DNA of 64,000 bases from Chryseobacterium edaphi (GTDB lineage: Bacteria; Bacteroidota; Bacteroidia; Flavobacteriales; Weeksellaceae), in the NCBI RefSeq assembly GCF_025628985.1, contig NZ_JAOTEM010000001.1, forward strand, positions 1,612,001-1,676,000. The letters are read 5' to 3'. Each line of letters starts with the position of its first letter. The first letter of the stretch is position 1. A model generated the notes under the pieces. It did not search any database, was not told the DNA's origin, and saw only the letters and a program-made list of their open reading frames with translations. Made by a program: the position numbers and the translations under genes. Below, in pieces: positions 28,229 through 36,657 of the stretch.

Positions 28229-29353
28229 ATGAAAATTATAAAGAATTTGGGAATTCCTAAAGTAAAAGCATTGGGGTTGGGAAATGCCATTATAGATGAA
28301 AAATCAGTAAATAATGAAAATGATAAATATTTTGTCGGAGCCAATTGGTCATCAAGAAATGTGAAATTTGGGCAGTTTGTAACACTAAATATTTCATTAC
28401 ATTCTTTTCAAAAGAATAGCAAAATGACTATTTTTCTGTATGAAAAAAATACAGTTCAAGATAGATTATTAGATTCGAAAACACTTCAGATAAATAGTAA
28501 TAGATTCTCAGTAAAGTTTTTGATAAAAGAAGATTATATGGATTTATTATATGAATGGGGAGAAGATAAAAAACTTGAATTTTATTGTAAAATAGATTAT
28601 TTAAATTCAACAATCTATCATGAATATAAAAATCCACTAATTGTCAAGTTTGATTTAAAAACAATAGACGGATGTAAACCTGTGATTAATTTTCCCTATT
28701 CTAAAGACGATGTAAGCGAAGATAACTTCCCATATACAAGTAATGTTTTTAAAACAATCTCAGAAATTTCAGATTTAATTAAAGTTTATTCTCAGTTATA
28801 CAAAGTTCCTGAGATTGCAGTTGCAGGTGCGATTGCTGATGAATACAATTCGAGAAAAGGGTGGAGAAAATCTGTAGATTGGTTTCAAGACGATGTTCTG
28901 ATTAACTGGATGCCAAACTTCGCAATTGAGTTTGACACGTTTATAAACTCTAATAAAAAGTTGTTAAATTCCACAAAACATGATTTAGGGATTGGTAATA
29001 TCAAACTTGAAACGGCTAAAGAATTATATAATCTGTATCCACAAACTTTTAAAAAGAAAAACTGGGATTATACTGATTTGGTTGACTATATCAGGTCTGA
29101 TAACGGAACAGTGCATTTAGCTACTTTGGTAATAAAAAAAGCAAAAAGTTTATTTGATAGTCATATAAAACAGTTTACTCAGGAAAAACAAGAGGCAATA
29201 TTAGTAACCTACTATAAACAAGGCGACTCTTATTATAAAAAATTTATTGAAAAACTAAAGAAAAATCCAAACCATCAAATAGGTTCTGGAGAAGGATGTA
29301 GAGTTTGTATGCAGAGAGATAGAATAAAAAGGGCATTAGATAAGAAATTATAA
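28229..29353 (+). CDS. putative lysozyme-like toxin with beta-sandwich N-terminal domain
   Basis: 374 residues from ATG 28229; an in-frame ATG at 28169 would translate the terminator hairpin. Residues about 30-150 look like an Ig-like sandwich (GANWSSRNVKFGQFVTLNIS) of the kind placed ahead of toxin domains in secreted effectors. The C-terminal domain has EIAVAGAIADEYNSR, with a Glu placed as in lysozyme-fold enzymes, then HDLGIGNIKLETAKELY, EAILVTYYKQGDSYYKKF and GSGEGCRVCMQ. This order recalls peptidoglycan-cleaving effectors of contact-dependent systems. It has no signal peptide, so export would need a dedicated machine or lysis. The enzyme role is inference. A small membrane protein follows 33 bp later and could be its immunity protein. 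Confidence 0.62.
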   Translation: MKIIKNLGIPKVKALGLGNAIIDEKSVNNENDKYFVGANWSSRNVKFGQFVTLNISLHSFQKNSKMTIFLYEKNTVQDRLLDSKTLQINSNRFSVKFLIKEDYMDLLYEWGEDKKLEFYCKIDYLNSTIYHEYKNPLIVKFDLKTIDGCKPVINFPYSKDDVSEDNFPYTSNVFKTISEISDLIKVYSQLYKVPEIAVAGAIADEYNSRKGWRKSVDWFQDDVLINWMPNFAIEFDTFINSNKKLLNSTKHDLGIGNIKLETAKELYNLYPQTFKKKNWDYTDLVDYIRSDNGTVHLATLVIKKAKSLFDSHIKQFTQEKQEAILVTYYKQGDSYYKKFIEKLKKNPNHQIGSGEGCRVCMQRDRIKRALDKKL

Positions 29354-29386
29354 GATTAATTTTATAACTTTAGTCAAATTAATTTT

Positions 29387-29728
29387 ATGGAAATAACAAT
29401 TTTTATTTTGTTGATAATTCTCTTTGGGAATATATATTTTTTTATTAAAAAAAGTCGTGTTAAGGTTATCAATTTTAATTTAATTTTATTTGTAATATTT
29501 CTTATTATTTCTGTAATAGTTGTGTTCTTTCAAGGAAAACAAAAAATTATGGATGCAATAATTGGTAGCTTACTTTTTCCAATCTTTTTTTTAATACAAA
29601 TCTTAACAAATTTTATTATTATAAAATACAATTTGACAAATAAGTATATCCTTTATATTCTATATTTTATTCTTATTTCAGGTTTTTTTTCCTTTATATA
29701 CGGTATTATTTTGACTGGATTTTTGTAA
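29387..29728 (+). CDS. small four-helix membrane protein, candidate immunity protein
   Basis: 113 residues with four predicted membrane segments (ITIFILLIILFGNIYFF; LILFVIFLIISVIVVFF; SLLFPIFFLIQILTNFI; the C-terminal ILYFILISGFFSFIYG). It is 33 bp downstream of the lysozyme-like gene, on the same strand. Hydrophobic proteins in this position often protect the producer from a periplasm-acting toxin; this is inferred from position only. No homology is recognised. Confidence 0.6.
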   Translation: MEITIFILLIILFGNIYFFIKKSRVKVINFNLILFVIFLIISVIVVFFQGKQKIMDAIIGSLLFPIFFLIQILTNFIIIKYNLTNKYILYILYFILISGFFSFIYGIILTGFL

Positions 29729-29839
29729 GTATACTTTTTACAAATTTAAATGACACATGTTTCTGCCGGCAATAAGTTGCTTTGTAGTAAAGATGAAAAA
29801 AACGCAATACCCGGAGTACACTTTGAAAAATAATTAAAA

Positions 29840-30454
29840 ATAAAAAAATTAATCTTTTACTTACTAATCGTTGGCTTGATGTTATCATGCAAAAAAAAGA
29901 ATGAATTTAAAGAAAATAGTAATAATACAAAAATTGTAAATCAGACCAATGAGCATATAACCGAGAGGGATTCTGTGAATGGCAATGAATATGTTTACTA
30001 TTTTAAAACAGAAAAAAATAATTCTTCTAATGTTGAATATAAAAGATTAGATTCTTTAATAATTTTAAAGAAAGGTAAAAAATATGTATTAAACCTTATT
30101 GATAAAAATATTTCTACTGGTGTTATAGAAGGTGGAGTTTATTCTAATCTTGATTATAATTTTGATGGTGTAAATGATATCATGCTATATCCTCATATAA
30201 CAAGTCATTCGGTTTATAATAAAAATTATATCGCTGATTTTTTTATTTTCAATAAAGAAAATCAAAAATATGAAAACATAGCGGAATTAGATACCATCGC
30301 TAATTTGGACGTTTGTAAAGAAGGAAGATATTTAGTTTCAAATGACGGTGTTTTTTTGAGAAAATATATATGGAAGGGAAAAAATCTTGAATTAGTAAAA
30401 ACAATTAAAGAAAGTCAGGCTGAAAATGAAAATAATGATATCCAGTGTAAATAA
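29840..30454 (+). CDS. hypothetical lipoprotein with apparently lost start codon
   Basis: The frame upstream of the first ATG (29879) reads KKLIFYLLIVGLMLSCKKK, a perfect lipoprotein signal with lipobox Cys. The codon where ATG should stand (29840-29842) is ATA, one transition away. Starting at 29876 or 29879 would remove the signal peptide. So the gene may be inactivated, use a very rare start, or carry a sequence error. The mature protein of about 185 residues has a VYSNLDYNFDGVNDIMLY stretch like the FG-GAP/DxDxDG-type calcium loop of many Bacteroidota lipoproteins. It follows the toxin/membrane pair and is closed by a strong terminator. Confidence 0.6.
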   Translation: MKKLIFYLLIVGLMLSCKKKNEFKENSNNTKIVNQTNEHITERDSVNGNEYVYYFKTEKNNSSNVEYKRLDSLIILKKGKKYVLNLIDKNISTGVIEGGVYSNLDYNFDGVNDIMLYPHITSHSVYNKNYIADFFIFNKENQKYENIAELDTIANLDVCKEGRYLVSNDGVFLRKYIWKGKNLELVKTIKESQAENENNDIQCK

Positions 30455-30506
30455 AATGTACATGCAAATTCATTTATTTTTAAGAAAATAATTAAACTAT
30501 AATGTT

Positions 30507-30536
30507 AGTTCGGTATTTTAAATACCGAACTTTTTT
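30507..30536 (+). terminator. rho-independent terminator
   Basis: AGTTCGGTATTT (30507-30518) and AAATACCGAACT (30520-30531) are exact inverses, followed by a run of six T. It closes the 24.5-30.5 kb gene run. Confidence 0.9.
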
Positions 30537-30574
30537 ATATAAAAACGCTTATCTAGTTTTTAAATATTTTAGAT

Positions 30575-31235
30575 ATGAAAGCACCTCTTAAAACTGTTTT
30601 GGTAATTTTAGGGGTAATTGTATACTCTTGTAATGATAAAAAGGTTCAAAATAAAGAGATCACTTCAAATATTTATGATACTCTTGAATCTCCTTCACCC
30701 GAACCAGAATACTTAAATGATCAGAAAAAATATATACTACTAAGTATAACTAATATTAATGTTCAAGATATTAATCCTGTATTTTTAGAACTATTAAGAG
30801 ACAAAAAAATATAAGAACTGAAAATTTATATACAAATAAATCTTTTATTAATGGATCTGTAAGAAACATTTACAATTTATACTACAAAGGAAATTTCTTA
30901 TAAGAGCAGGAGAATATAAAAATGAAGGGGATTTGATGATATATGATTTTATTTACGACGATAATAATCAATATCAAATTACTGGTGCTAATTTGAAGAA
31001 TGAATTAGAAAAATTAAATATCGATAATAATTATGAATATTTTGATTATTTTAAAGGAAATGGCTTTGTTTATTTTCTTGATAAAATCAATAATAAAATC
31101 ACAGTTGTTAGTTTTTCGGAGGTAAGTGGAAATCAAGAATATGAAATCATGAAAAAATTTGCGGATGAACATAAAAGTGAATTTGATGAGATAATTTTTG
31201 CAAATGCGACAAGTATGGAAACGCTAAAAATATAG
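30575..31235 (+). pseudogene. lipoprotein gene broken by two frameshifts
   Basis: The first frame (30575-30814) begins with a lipoprotein signal (LVILGVIVYSCNDKK) and stops after LRDKKI, right at a seven-A run. The next frame continues as RTENLYTNKSFINGS and IYNLYYKGN. A third frame continues as LIRAGEYKNEGDLMIYDF and runs to 31235. Joined, they give one acidic lipoprotein of about 220 residues with no gap in the text. The family is not recognised. Two shifts in homopolymer-rich DNA suggest decay, or possibly sequence error. Confidence 0.6.
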
Positions 31236-31297
31236 TTAAGCTAAAATATTCACAAAATAAAAGTATTCAAAAAAGATTCTATCACAAAGATAGATAT

Positions 31298-31663
31298 GTG
31301 AAAGTTTACTTTGCACATAAATACAAAATTTCAAAGAAAATAAGAATAATTATTTTTATATCAATCTTATTTGGTTTATTCAGTCCTTATCAAAAAAGCC
31401 CATATTCTATGATAAAAATGGATCTACTTTATAAGGATAAACAAGCTAATATTTACTTAATAGGCAAGATAGATGTAGCAAGTGAAAAGAATCCACAAGA
31501 TAATAAAACAGTCTATCTAGATAATGTTCTTTATAAAGATAAAGTTATAAAGCTAAAACAATTAGTGAATGTTGCAACATTTCACCAAATAGGAACTCGC
31601 GATAAAAAGGATGTTTTTGTAAAAGGTATTTTTGAAGATAAAAAATATAAATATATTTTTTGA
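31298..31663 (+). CDS. hypothetical membrane-anchored protein
   Basis: 121 residues from a GTG. One N-terminal membrane segment (KIRIIIFISILFGLFSP, about 15-31) is followed by a small beta-rich domain (ANIYLIGKIDVASE, KTVYLDNVLYKDKVIKL). An ATG overlaps the GTG but is followed at once by a stop in its own frame, so the true start is unsure. It is the last gene before the IS element and may belong to the same decaying lipoprotein cluster. No family is recognised. Confidence 0.5.
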   Translation: MKVYFAHKYKISKKIRIIIFISILFGLFSPYQKSPYSMIKMDLLYKDKQANIYLIGKIDVASEKNPQDNKTVYLDNVLYKDKVIKLKQLVNVATFHQIGTRDKKDVFVKGIFEDKKYKYIF

Positions 31664-31699
31664 AATCATCCCGCTTCATCACCTAATATAAAAGTAACA

Positions 31700-31726
31700 T
31701 GTCCGGTCCTAAAAATCCGATACAGA
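31700..31726 (+). repeat. left terminal inverted repeat of the IS
   Basis: Begins TGTCCGGTCCTAAAA and contains CCGATACA. It aligns with the right end at 20 of 27 positions. Confidence 0.7.
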
Positions 31727-31747
31727 TTATAGGTCAAAAATAATTAA

Positions 31748-32599
31748 TTAAACTAAAGTAAAAACGTTTTTGCTTTGGTTTTTTGTTTTGTAAGTTTTCA
31801 TTTGCAATGTTTGTTGTTCGTGCATTTGGTTTGGAGTCAGGTAATGGTTGGAAAAGTGAGGACGCAATTCGTTGTAAATCTCTATTGATTCATCCACTAT
31901 TTTTCTTCTCAACGGTGTTTTAAGATCATATTTATCAATATCAAATTCTTGTTTTAAAATCCCATTAATCCTTTCTGCCACCACATTCTCATAAGGATCT
32001 GAGTTTTGCGTCATACTGCATTTGATATGATTCCTTTCCAATAGTCTTTGATATTCATTCGAGCAATATTGCAGACCCCGGTCAGAATGATGTATCAGCG
32101 ATTCTAAATTCACTTTTTTATTTCTCAAAGCTTTCTTTAAGGCGATTAAACTACTTTCCGTATTCAAATTGTCTGCTACGTGATGTCCTACGATTTTCTT
32201 GGAATAAGCATCTGTTATCAGACTTAGATAACTGGGATTTGCCCTGTTTCCAATATAGGTAATGTCTGCAACCCAAACTTGATTCGGTTTGTTGATTTGG
32301 TAATCCAATATCATATTTTTATGCTTTCTGAAGCGATGATGCGAGTTGGTCGTGACGTGATAACTTCTCTTGGGAACAATCAGTAAATGATTGGCCCGTA
32401 AAATGTCGAAGAATTTGTCTCTGCCAATATTCAGTAATTTCAAAGATTCTTTTAACATAAAATACAATTTCTTACCACCAATTTTTGGCTGCATCATACG
32501 CTTTTCCTCCACCAATGCGACAACTTGCTGAGCTTTGCTAATACGCATGGTGCTTCGTTTCAAACTTCGATAATAGACTTGTCTATCCAATCCGGACAA
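31748..32599 (-). CDS. IS3-family transposase, OrfB (DDE integrase)
   Basis: 283 residues from a TTG, with the HTH_21/rve layout. The catalytic triad is visible as D in VADITYIGN, D in HHSDRGLQY and E in NVVAERINGIL, followed by the K-containing LKQE. The frame is open further upstream and overlaps the end of orfA (..ETLIFTCGLSGLD), so the active protein is probably an OrfAB fusion made by -1 frameshifting, as is usual in the family. It looks intact. Confidence 0.93.
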   Translation of the reverse strand: MSGLDRQVYYRSLKRSTMRISKAQQVVALVEEKRMMQPKIGGKKLYFMLKESLKLLNIGRDKFFDILRANHLLIVPKRSYHVTTNSHHRFRKHKNMILDYQINKPNQVWVADITYIGNRANPSYLSLITDAYSKKIVGHHVADNLNTESSLIALKKALRNKKVNLESLIHHSDRGLQYCSNEYQRLLERNHIKCSMTQNSDPYENVVAERINGILKQEFDIDKYDLKTPLRRKIVDESIEIYNELRPHFSNHYLTPNQMHEQQTLQMKTYKTKNQSKNVFTLV

Positions 32600-32613
32600 T
32601 CCACAGGTGAAAA

Positions 32614-33048
32614 TCAGAGTTTCTCTTTCTGTTCTGCGGAAGTTGCTGATTGTTCGGATGCGGAGTTTTTTCGTATATCAATCTGATATTCATTCTCTGC
32701 AAGGTCGATCATCATATCGAAGAAAATTGCCTTTTTATCGGCAATGTAGGCTTGTCTTTCAAGTAATGCTTTTTGTTTTTCGAGCAATTTTACTTCAGCC
32801 TCAAGTTCCATAATTCTTTGTTCAGGAGTTTTTTGCATAGCATTTGGTGTTTGATTGTCCCAATCAAAGTTACCATATTTTCTGAGCCAGCTCACAACGG
32901 TGGAGCGGGATTGTATCGCATATTTCTTACGACATTCGGTAATTCCTAATTTACCTATTTCAATTTCTTTCACAATTTGAAGTTTAAAACTCAAACTGTA
33001 ATCTTTCTGCGTGCGCTTTACGTAGAGCGTTTCTAAGGGTTCCTTCAT
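32614..33048 (-). CDS. IS3-family transposase, OrfA (HTH)
   Basis: 144 residues from the ATG at 33048; an in-frame upstream start at 33090 lies outside the element. It contains a helix-turn-helix (LGITECRKKYAIQSRSTVVSWLRKYG) and a C-terminal leucine-zipper-like coil (ELEAEVKLLEKQKALLERQ) for dimerisation. It binds the IS ends. The end of the gene overlaps the upstream-extended orfB frame, fitting programmed frameshifting. Confidence 0.9.
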   Translation of the reverse strand: MKEPLETLYVKRTQKDYSLSFKLQIVKEIEIGKLGITECRKKYAIQSRSTVVSWLRKYGNFDWDNQTPNAMQKTPEQRIMELEAEVKLLEKQKALLERQAYIADKKAIFFDMMIDLAENEYQIDIRKNSASEQSATSAEQKEKL

Positions 33049-33062
33049 AACGATTGTTTTTT

Positions 33063-33089
33063 TTTGTATCGCTATTTCAGGACTAGACA
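33063..33089 (-). repeat. right terminal inverted repeat of the IS
   Basis: Read on the minus strand it begins TGTCTAGTCCTGAAA and contains GCGATACA. It supplies the TAG stop codon that ends the truncated GLPGLI frame. Confidence 0.7.
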
Positions 33090-33968
33090 ATATTTTATTG
33101 CCTTTTGTAAGTCTACAGGGTTATTATATTTACTGATGATCCCCTGCATAGCTTTCACTTGGGCATTGAGTTCTTCAATATTTTTAACCTGTTTACCACC
33201 TATGTTGATATCAAGATCCTTCCTATCAGCAAGATTAGTTCTCTCAAAAGAAAAAGGATCGTTGTAAAAATCCATCAGCAATTTCTTTCTCTGAGCTTCA
33301 TTTATTTTTACTGCTTTATTCCCAAAATTTGACTCTAAAAAATCATTCATATCAACATTTTTGATAAGCTTCTCATTTTTTACCAGCTTGTAAATGAAAT
33401 TATTTTTATCATCATAAATTTCAAAAACTAAACCGGGTAATCCCGTAAACTTATAAGGACCTTCATTTAAAGGAACATCGGTGCTGAACCATGCAATCCA
33501 GTGTCGTCCGCCAAAGTCTGCTGTAGCTCGTTGAACAATATAATCATTGAACTTTTTTGTCTCCTTATCGATCTCCCAATGAATAGGATCTGTCGTACTA
33601 TATGTGTAATAGTCAAATTTGATATTAAGAAAGTTTTCATTAGTAGGCGAACCGGTTTTTCTCTTCACTATCTGACCTGTCATATCAATATGCTTCGATT
33701 CGATATTACCGAATTTTTTATTAATGGAGTCTGAAATTAGAAGATCTCTACCGTAGAATTTGGTTTCATTTTTACCAATATCCAAAATCATGTGATATTT
33801 CTGATAGTCATGATCTGTCGAGTCCATTTTCAGACGCAACTCGTAAATATATCGATTCGTTTGAGCTTGAAAAAAAATTCCAAATAATAAAGCTAATAGA
33901 ATAATTACCTTAAAATATCTATTGGGTCTACCCAATTTACTTTTCTTTAATTTGAAACTATATGTCAT
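33072..33968 (-). CDS. GLPGLI family protein, 3' end cut by the IS
   Basis: 298 codons. The name-giving motif is visible as FTGLPGLVFEIYDDKNNF, with FGGRHWIAWFSTDVPLNEGPYKF before it. A membrane/signal segment (FKVIILLALLFGIFFQAQ) follows a basic 19-residue leader. The family is secreted, common in Flavobacteriia and of unknown function. The frame runs into the IS right end after QKAIKY and takes its stop from the IS, so a few native C-terminal residues are replaced. Function may survive because the loss lies behind the conserved core. Confidence 0.82.
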   Translation of the reverse strand: MTYSFKLKKSKLGRPNRYFKVIILLALLFGIFFQAQTNRYIYELRLKMDSTDHDYQKYHMILDIGKNETKFYGRDLLISDSINKKFGNIESKHIDMTGQIVKRKTGSPTNENFLNIKFDYYTYSTTDPIHWEIDKETKKFNDYIVQRATADFGGRHWIAWFSTDVPLNEGPYKFTGLPGLVFEIYDDKNNFIYKLVKNEKLIKNVDMNDFLESNFGNKAVKINEAQRKKLLMDFYNDPFSFERTNLADRKDLDINIGGKQVKNIEELNAQVKAMQGIISKYNNPVDLQKAIKYCLVLK

Positions 33969-34310
33969 CGTATTTACTTTATTATTAATCGTTTTTTGAG
34001 ATTCTTTTAGTTTTTAGAAAATTGGATATCGTCAAAATTGTTTGACAGCTTGTTCTCATCAAAAATAAAAACTTAATTATTCGGTTCAATAAAATAATGG
34101 TAACTATTTCTATTGTATAGATATCCATTCGATATTTTGATTTTTAAGCCATTCTTGAAATTTAAGGATAACTTACTTTTGATAGAGCGTAGCCAAATTT
34201 TAAATACAGCTTAATTAAGCAAAAAAGCTTTAATTCAAAATATTGACGGCTAGGAAATTAGGATTAAATAATTTCTTATTACGTTTGCCTTTTGCTCATA
34301 AACTTTATCA
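33969..34310. other. intergenic stretch without recognised gene
   Basis: AT-rich, with no protein-like frame and no clear hairpin on either strand. Confidence 0.4.
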
Positions 34311-34871
34311 TCATTCAATAATACTTCTGAAATAACCCTTGGAGTCCATTATTGAATCAGTTGGATTGAATTTAATTTGCAATTCGATTTTCCCAAAAAC
34401 ACTATCTCCTCTTTTATATTCAGATTTATCTAACGTTAATTTTTGTTTTATAATAGTGTACCTCTCAGATTTGCCAAAACCAGATAAACTTTCGTCATCA
34501 GAGTAAGATTCAGCTGATGTGTAAAAGAAATTTCTGTATTTTAATACACTTATATTAACTCCTGAAAATCCATCTCCACTATTAAAAATCAGAGAATAAA
34601 TATTTTCAGTTGTCAGACTTTTATTGATGTTTAAGTTGAAAGATACCGTGTCATCTTTTTTTTCAAAAATTTCAAAATCTGTTCGTACTTTTGCAGAATC
34701 AAATATGATAAAAGCATGGTCAAAAACTTTGGAATTAAGATTATTTATTCCCTTTGATTTTCCAATATTTTCATCAATATTTACCTTATTCCATTTTGAA
34801 AAAAAATAGACAATTCCAAGAATTGAAACAGCTAAAATTATCAGGAATGTATATTTTAAATTTTTCTTCAA
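34311..34871 (-). CDS. hypothetical membrane-anchored protein
   Basis: 186 residues with one N-terminal membrane segment (FLIILAVSILGIVYFFSK) and a beta-rich outer domain (VSFNLNINKSLTTENIYSLIF, RGDSVFGKIELQIKF). The second half has a pattern of alternating strands, as in small Ig-like domains. Not recognised further. It is followed by a 341-bp empty gap and preceded by the PAP2 gene, which lies 146 bp upstream. Confidence 0.6.
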   Translation of the reverse strand: MKKNLKYTFLIILAVSILGIVYFFSKWNKVNIDENIGKSKGINNLNSKVFDHAFIIFDSAKVRTDFEIFEKKDDTVSFNLNINKSLTTENIYSLIFNSGDGFSGVNISVLKYRNFFYTSAESYSDDESLSGFGKSERYTIIKQKLTLDKSEYKRGDSVFGKIELQIKFNPTDSIMDSKGYFRSIIE

Positions 34872-35017
34872 CGTTTTTGTTCGGATTTTTATGTTTTAAG
34901 AGATAATATGCAAATTTACGCATTACTATAATAAAAGCATACGAGTACACGTATATTCTAAACGATTGATGAATACAACGATTAAGAGTGAAGAAAAATG
35001 TTCTGAAAGTTTCCAAA

Positions 35018-35848
35018 TTAATTTTTTCTGAATTGACGAATATTTTGTTTTATAGTAAAAACAACCGGGAAAAAAATTTTAGAATTATTTTGATAAAAAT
35101 AACCGATCATCATTGTTACTAATGCTGGTAAAAAAAGTATGAATCCCTCATTACCAAGATAGTGATCTATCAATAAACCAGCAGAAAGCAGGATCCAGCC
35201 CGATAGAAAATAATAATTTGCAAAGTGGAAATACGGATTTTCAGGATTTTTTTTGCGGTAAGGGATTACTAAAAAGCTAACATGTGCAAGAATGGCGCCG
35301 GTCAAAATATCGATTACATGATGCTGATAAGTGGTCAACGTTGAAATTCCTACCAAGATAAGATTGATCATTAAAAAAATCCGCCACTTTGAAATATCTC
35401 TGAAGATTGACCAGAATATGAAAGCAAATGCAATATGCAACGACGGCGATTGGTTGAATGGTGAATCAAAAATTTTTAAAAATAAGAAAGGTAGATTTAG
35501 AATTTCATTGGAAACTTCAGGCTTTGTAAACGAAAATTGTAAAGGTGTTGTAATAAATGCTATGCCGGCTGTAATCATGACAAATAGCATTCTCCACGTC
35601 AGAATTTTTAACTGATATTTATTTTTACATAAGAAAAACACTATACAGAAAAAAATCCCGCTTGCCATGTAAGGAATGATTGACAAAGGCACAAATGGAA
35701 TACTTTCTTCGAAGTCAAAAGTGAATGATGGTAAATCATCTAAAGAAGAAGCATACAAGGTTGCTAAATTGTAAACAATCATGAATACAATGGTACAGAG
35801 AGTCAATGCAAACGCCTGCTGTCGGATTTTCAATTTCTTTTCAGTCAT
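35018..35848 (-). CDS. PAP2-superfamily membrane phosphatase
   Basis: 276 residues with about six to seven membrane segments. NQSPSLHIAFAF matches the PSxH element with the nucleophile-activating His, and STLTTYQHHVIDILTG matches the last element, with His and Asp placed as in SRxxxxxHxxxD. The first KxxxxxxRP element is replaced by a weaker TTPLQFSF region, as in inositol-phosphorylceramide-synthase-like members. Substrates of the family are lipid phosphates such as undecaprenyl diphosphate or phosphatidate. The location is the cytoplasmic membrane with the active site outside. Confidence 0.78.
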   Translation of the reverse strand: MTEKKLKIRQQAFALTLCTIVFMIVYNLATLYASSLDDLPSFTFDFEESIPFVPLSIIPYMASGIFFCIVFFLCKNKYQLKILTWRMLFVMITAGIAFITTPLQFSFTKPEVSNEILNLPFLFLKIFDSPFNQSPSLHIAFAFIFWSIFRDISKWRIFLMINLILVGISTLTTYQHHVIDILTGAILAHVSFLVIPYRKKNPENPYFHFANYYFLSGWILLSAGLLIDHYLGNEGFILFLPALVTMMIGYFYQNNSKIFFPVVFTIKQNIRQFRKN

Positions 35849-35973
35849 TTACTTACTTTTACATATGATATCAAAAAAAAAGACGATCAATTGGTATAGT
35901 ATTATCTTTTTAAGGTAAATCGATTAGTCTTTTGTTTTTCAATTGTCTTGCCAATACTTCATAATCTTGTTAA

Positions 35974-36126
35974 GATCTAATCATAAAATTCCCAATTAAG
36001 TCATATTTTAATGGAGTTGGTTTCAGATTTGATTATTTACCAGTTGTTAGCGAAGCGCTCGTGATTTTGAAAGGCAATTTCAAACAAGCACCTTATAAAT
36101 TTCTTGCAGATTTATATAATGTTTAA
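35974..36126 (+). pseudogene. coding-like remnant, family unknown
   Basis: A frame without a start codon reads IKSYFNGVGFRFDYLPVVS then EALVILKGNFKQAPYKFL and stops at 36126. The composition is protein-like, and the piece could be the end of a lost gene. The rest of the 35849-36183 gap is empty. Confidence 0.3.
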
Positions 36127-36183
36127 GTTTTAAAAGCAAGCCGCGATTCTTTAGTACAATTGTGAAAATTTAAATATTTAGAT

Positions 36184-36657
36184 GTGAATACAATTTCATT
36201 TGAAAAAGATGTTCCTCAGGAAACAATCGCAAAAAATGCAGAAAATTTAAAAATAGCACAGCTCAATCTTTCAGATTTCAACAAAAGAATGAATAAAGAC
36301 TATGATCTCATTTGTAGGTTTACCAATGAGCATCCTCGTTTCTTTTTAAAACAGGAATTAAGATATCCTGAAAATACAAACACGATAGCAAGCCAAATTA
36401 ACTGGCTCCTCCTGTGGAAGAGGGAAATTAATGACAGAAGCTACTTTAAAATCTTTTTTAATGATATTGAAAGAGAATTTGAAAAAATTAATCATTATAA
36501 TTCACCATATATTAAAAAGAATGATCTATACTATAAAATAGTTGAAGATTTTAAAAAGAAATATACAGATTATGCACCGTTAGGATTTTTAAATAAAGAT
36601 GATGAAAATTATATAAAAGAAGAAATTTATAAAAAATTCTTACAGCGTATCATTTAA
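36184..36657 (+). CDS. hypothetical protein
   Basis: 157 residues from GTG; the frame is closed by a stop at 36123+40 nt upstream and no ATG is available, so the start is uncertain. The protein is helical, charged and soluble (ENLKIAQLNLSDFNKRMNK, WKREINDRSYFKIFFNDIE). No family is recognised. Its last four bases overlap the convergent photolyase gene. Confidence 0.5.
   Translation: MNTISFEKDVPQETIAKNAENLKIAQLNLSDFNKRMNKDYDLICRFTNEHPRFFLKQELRYPENTNTIASQINWLLLWKREINDRSYFKIFFNDIEREFEKINHYNSPYIKKNDLYYKIVEDFKKKYTDYAPLGFLNKDDENYIKEEIYKKFLQRII

Larger units (their letters stand above)
31700..33089 (-). mobile_element. IS3-family insertion sequence
   Basis: About 1390 bp holding orfA and orfB on the minus strand between imperfect inverted ends that both start TGTC and share the word CGATACA; 20 of 27 terminal positions match. 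No exact target duplication is seen (flanks ACA and ATA). The element sits at the 3' end of a GLPGLI-family gene, whose reading frame ends inside the IS end. Confidence 0.88.
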
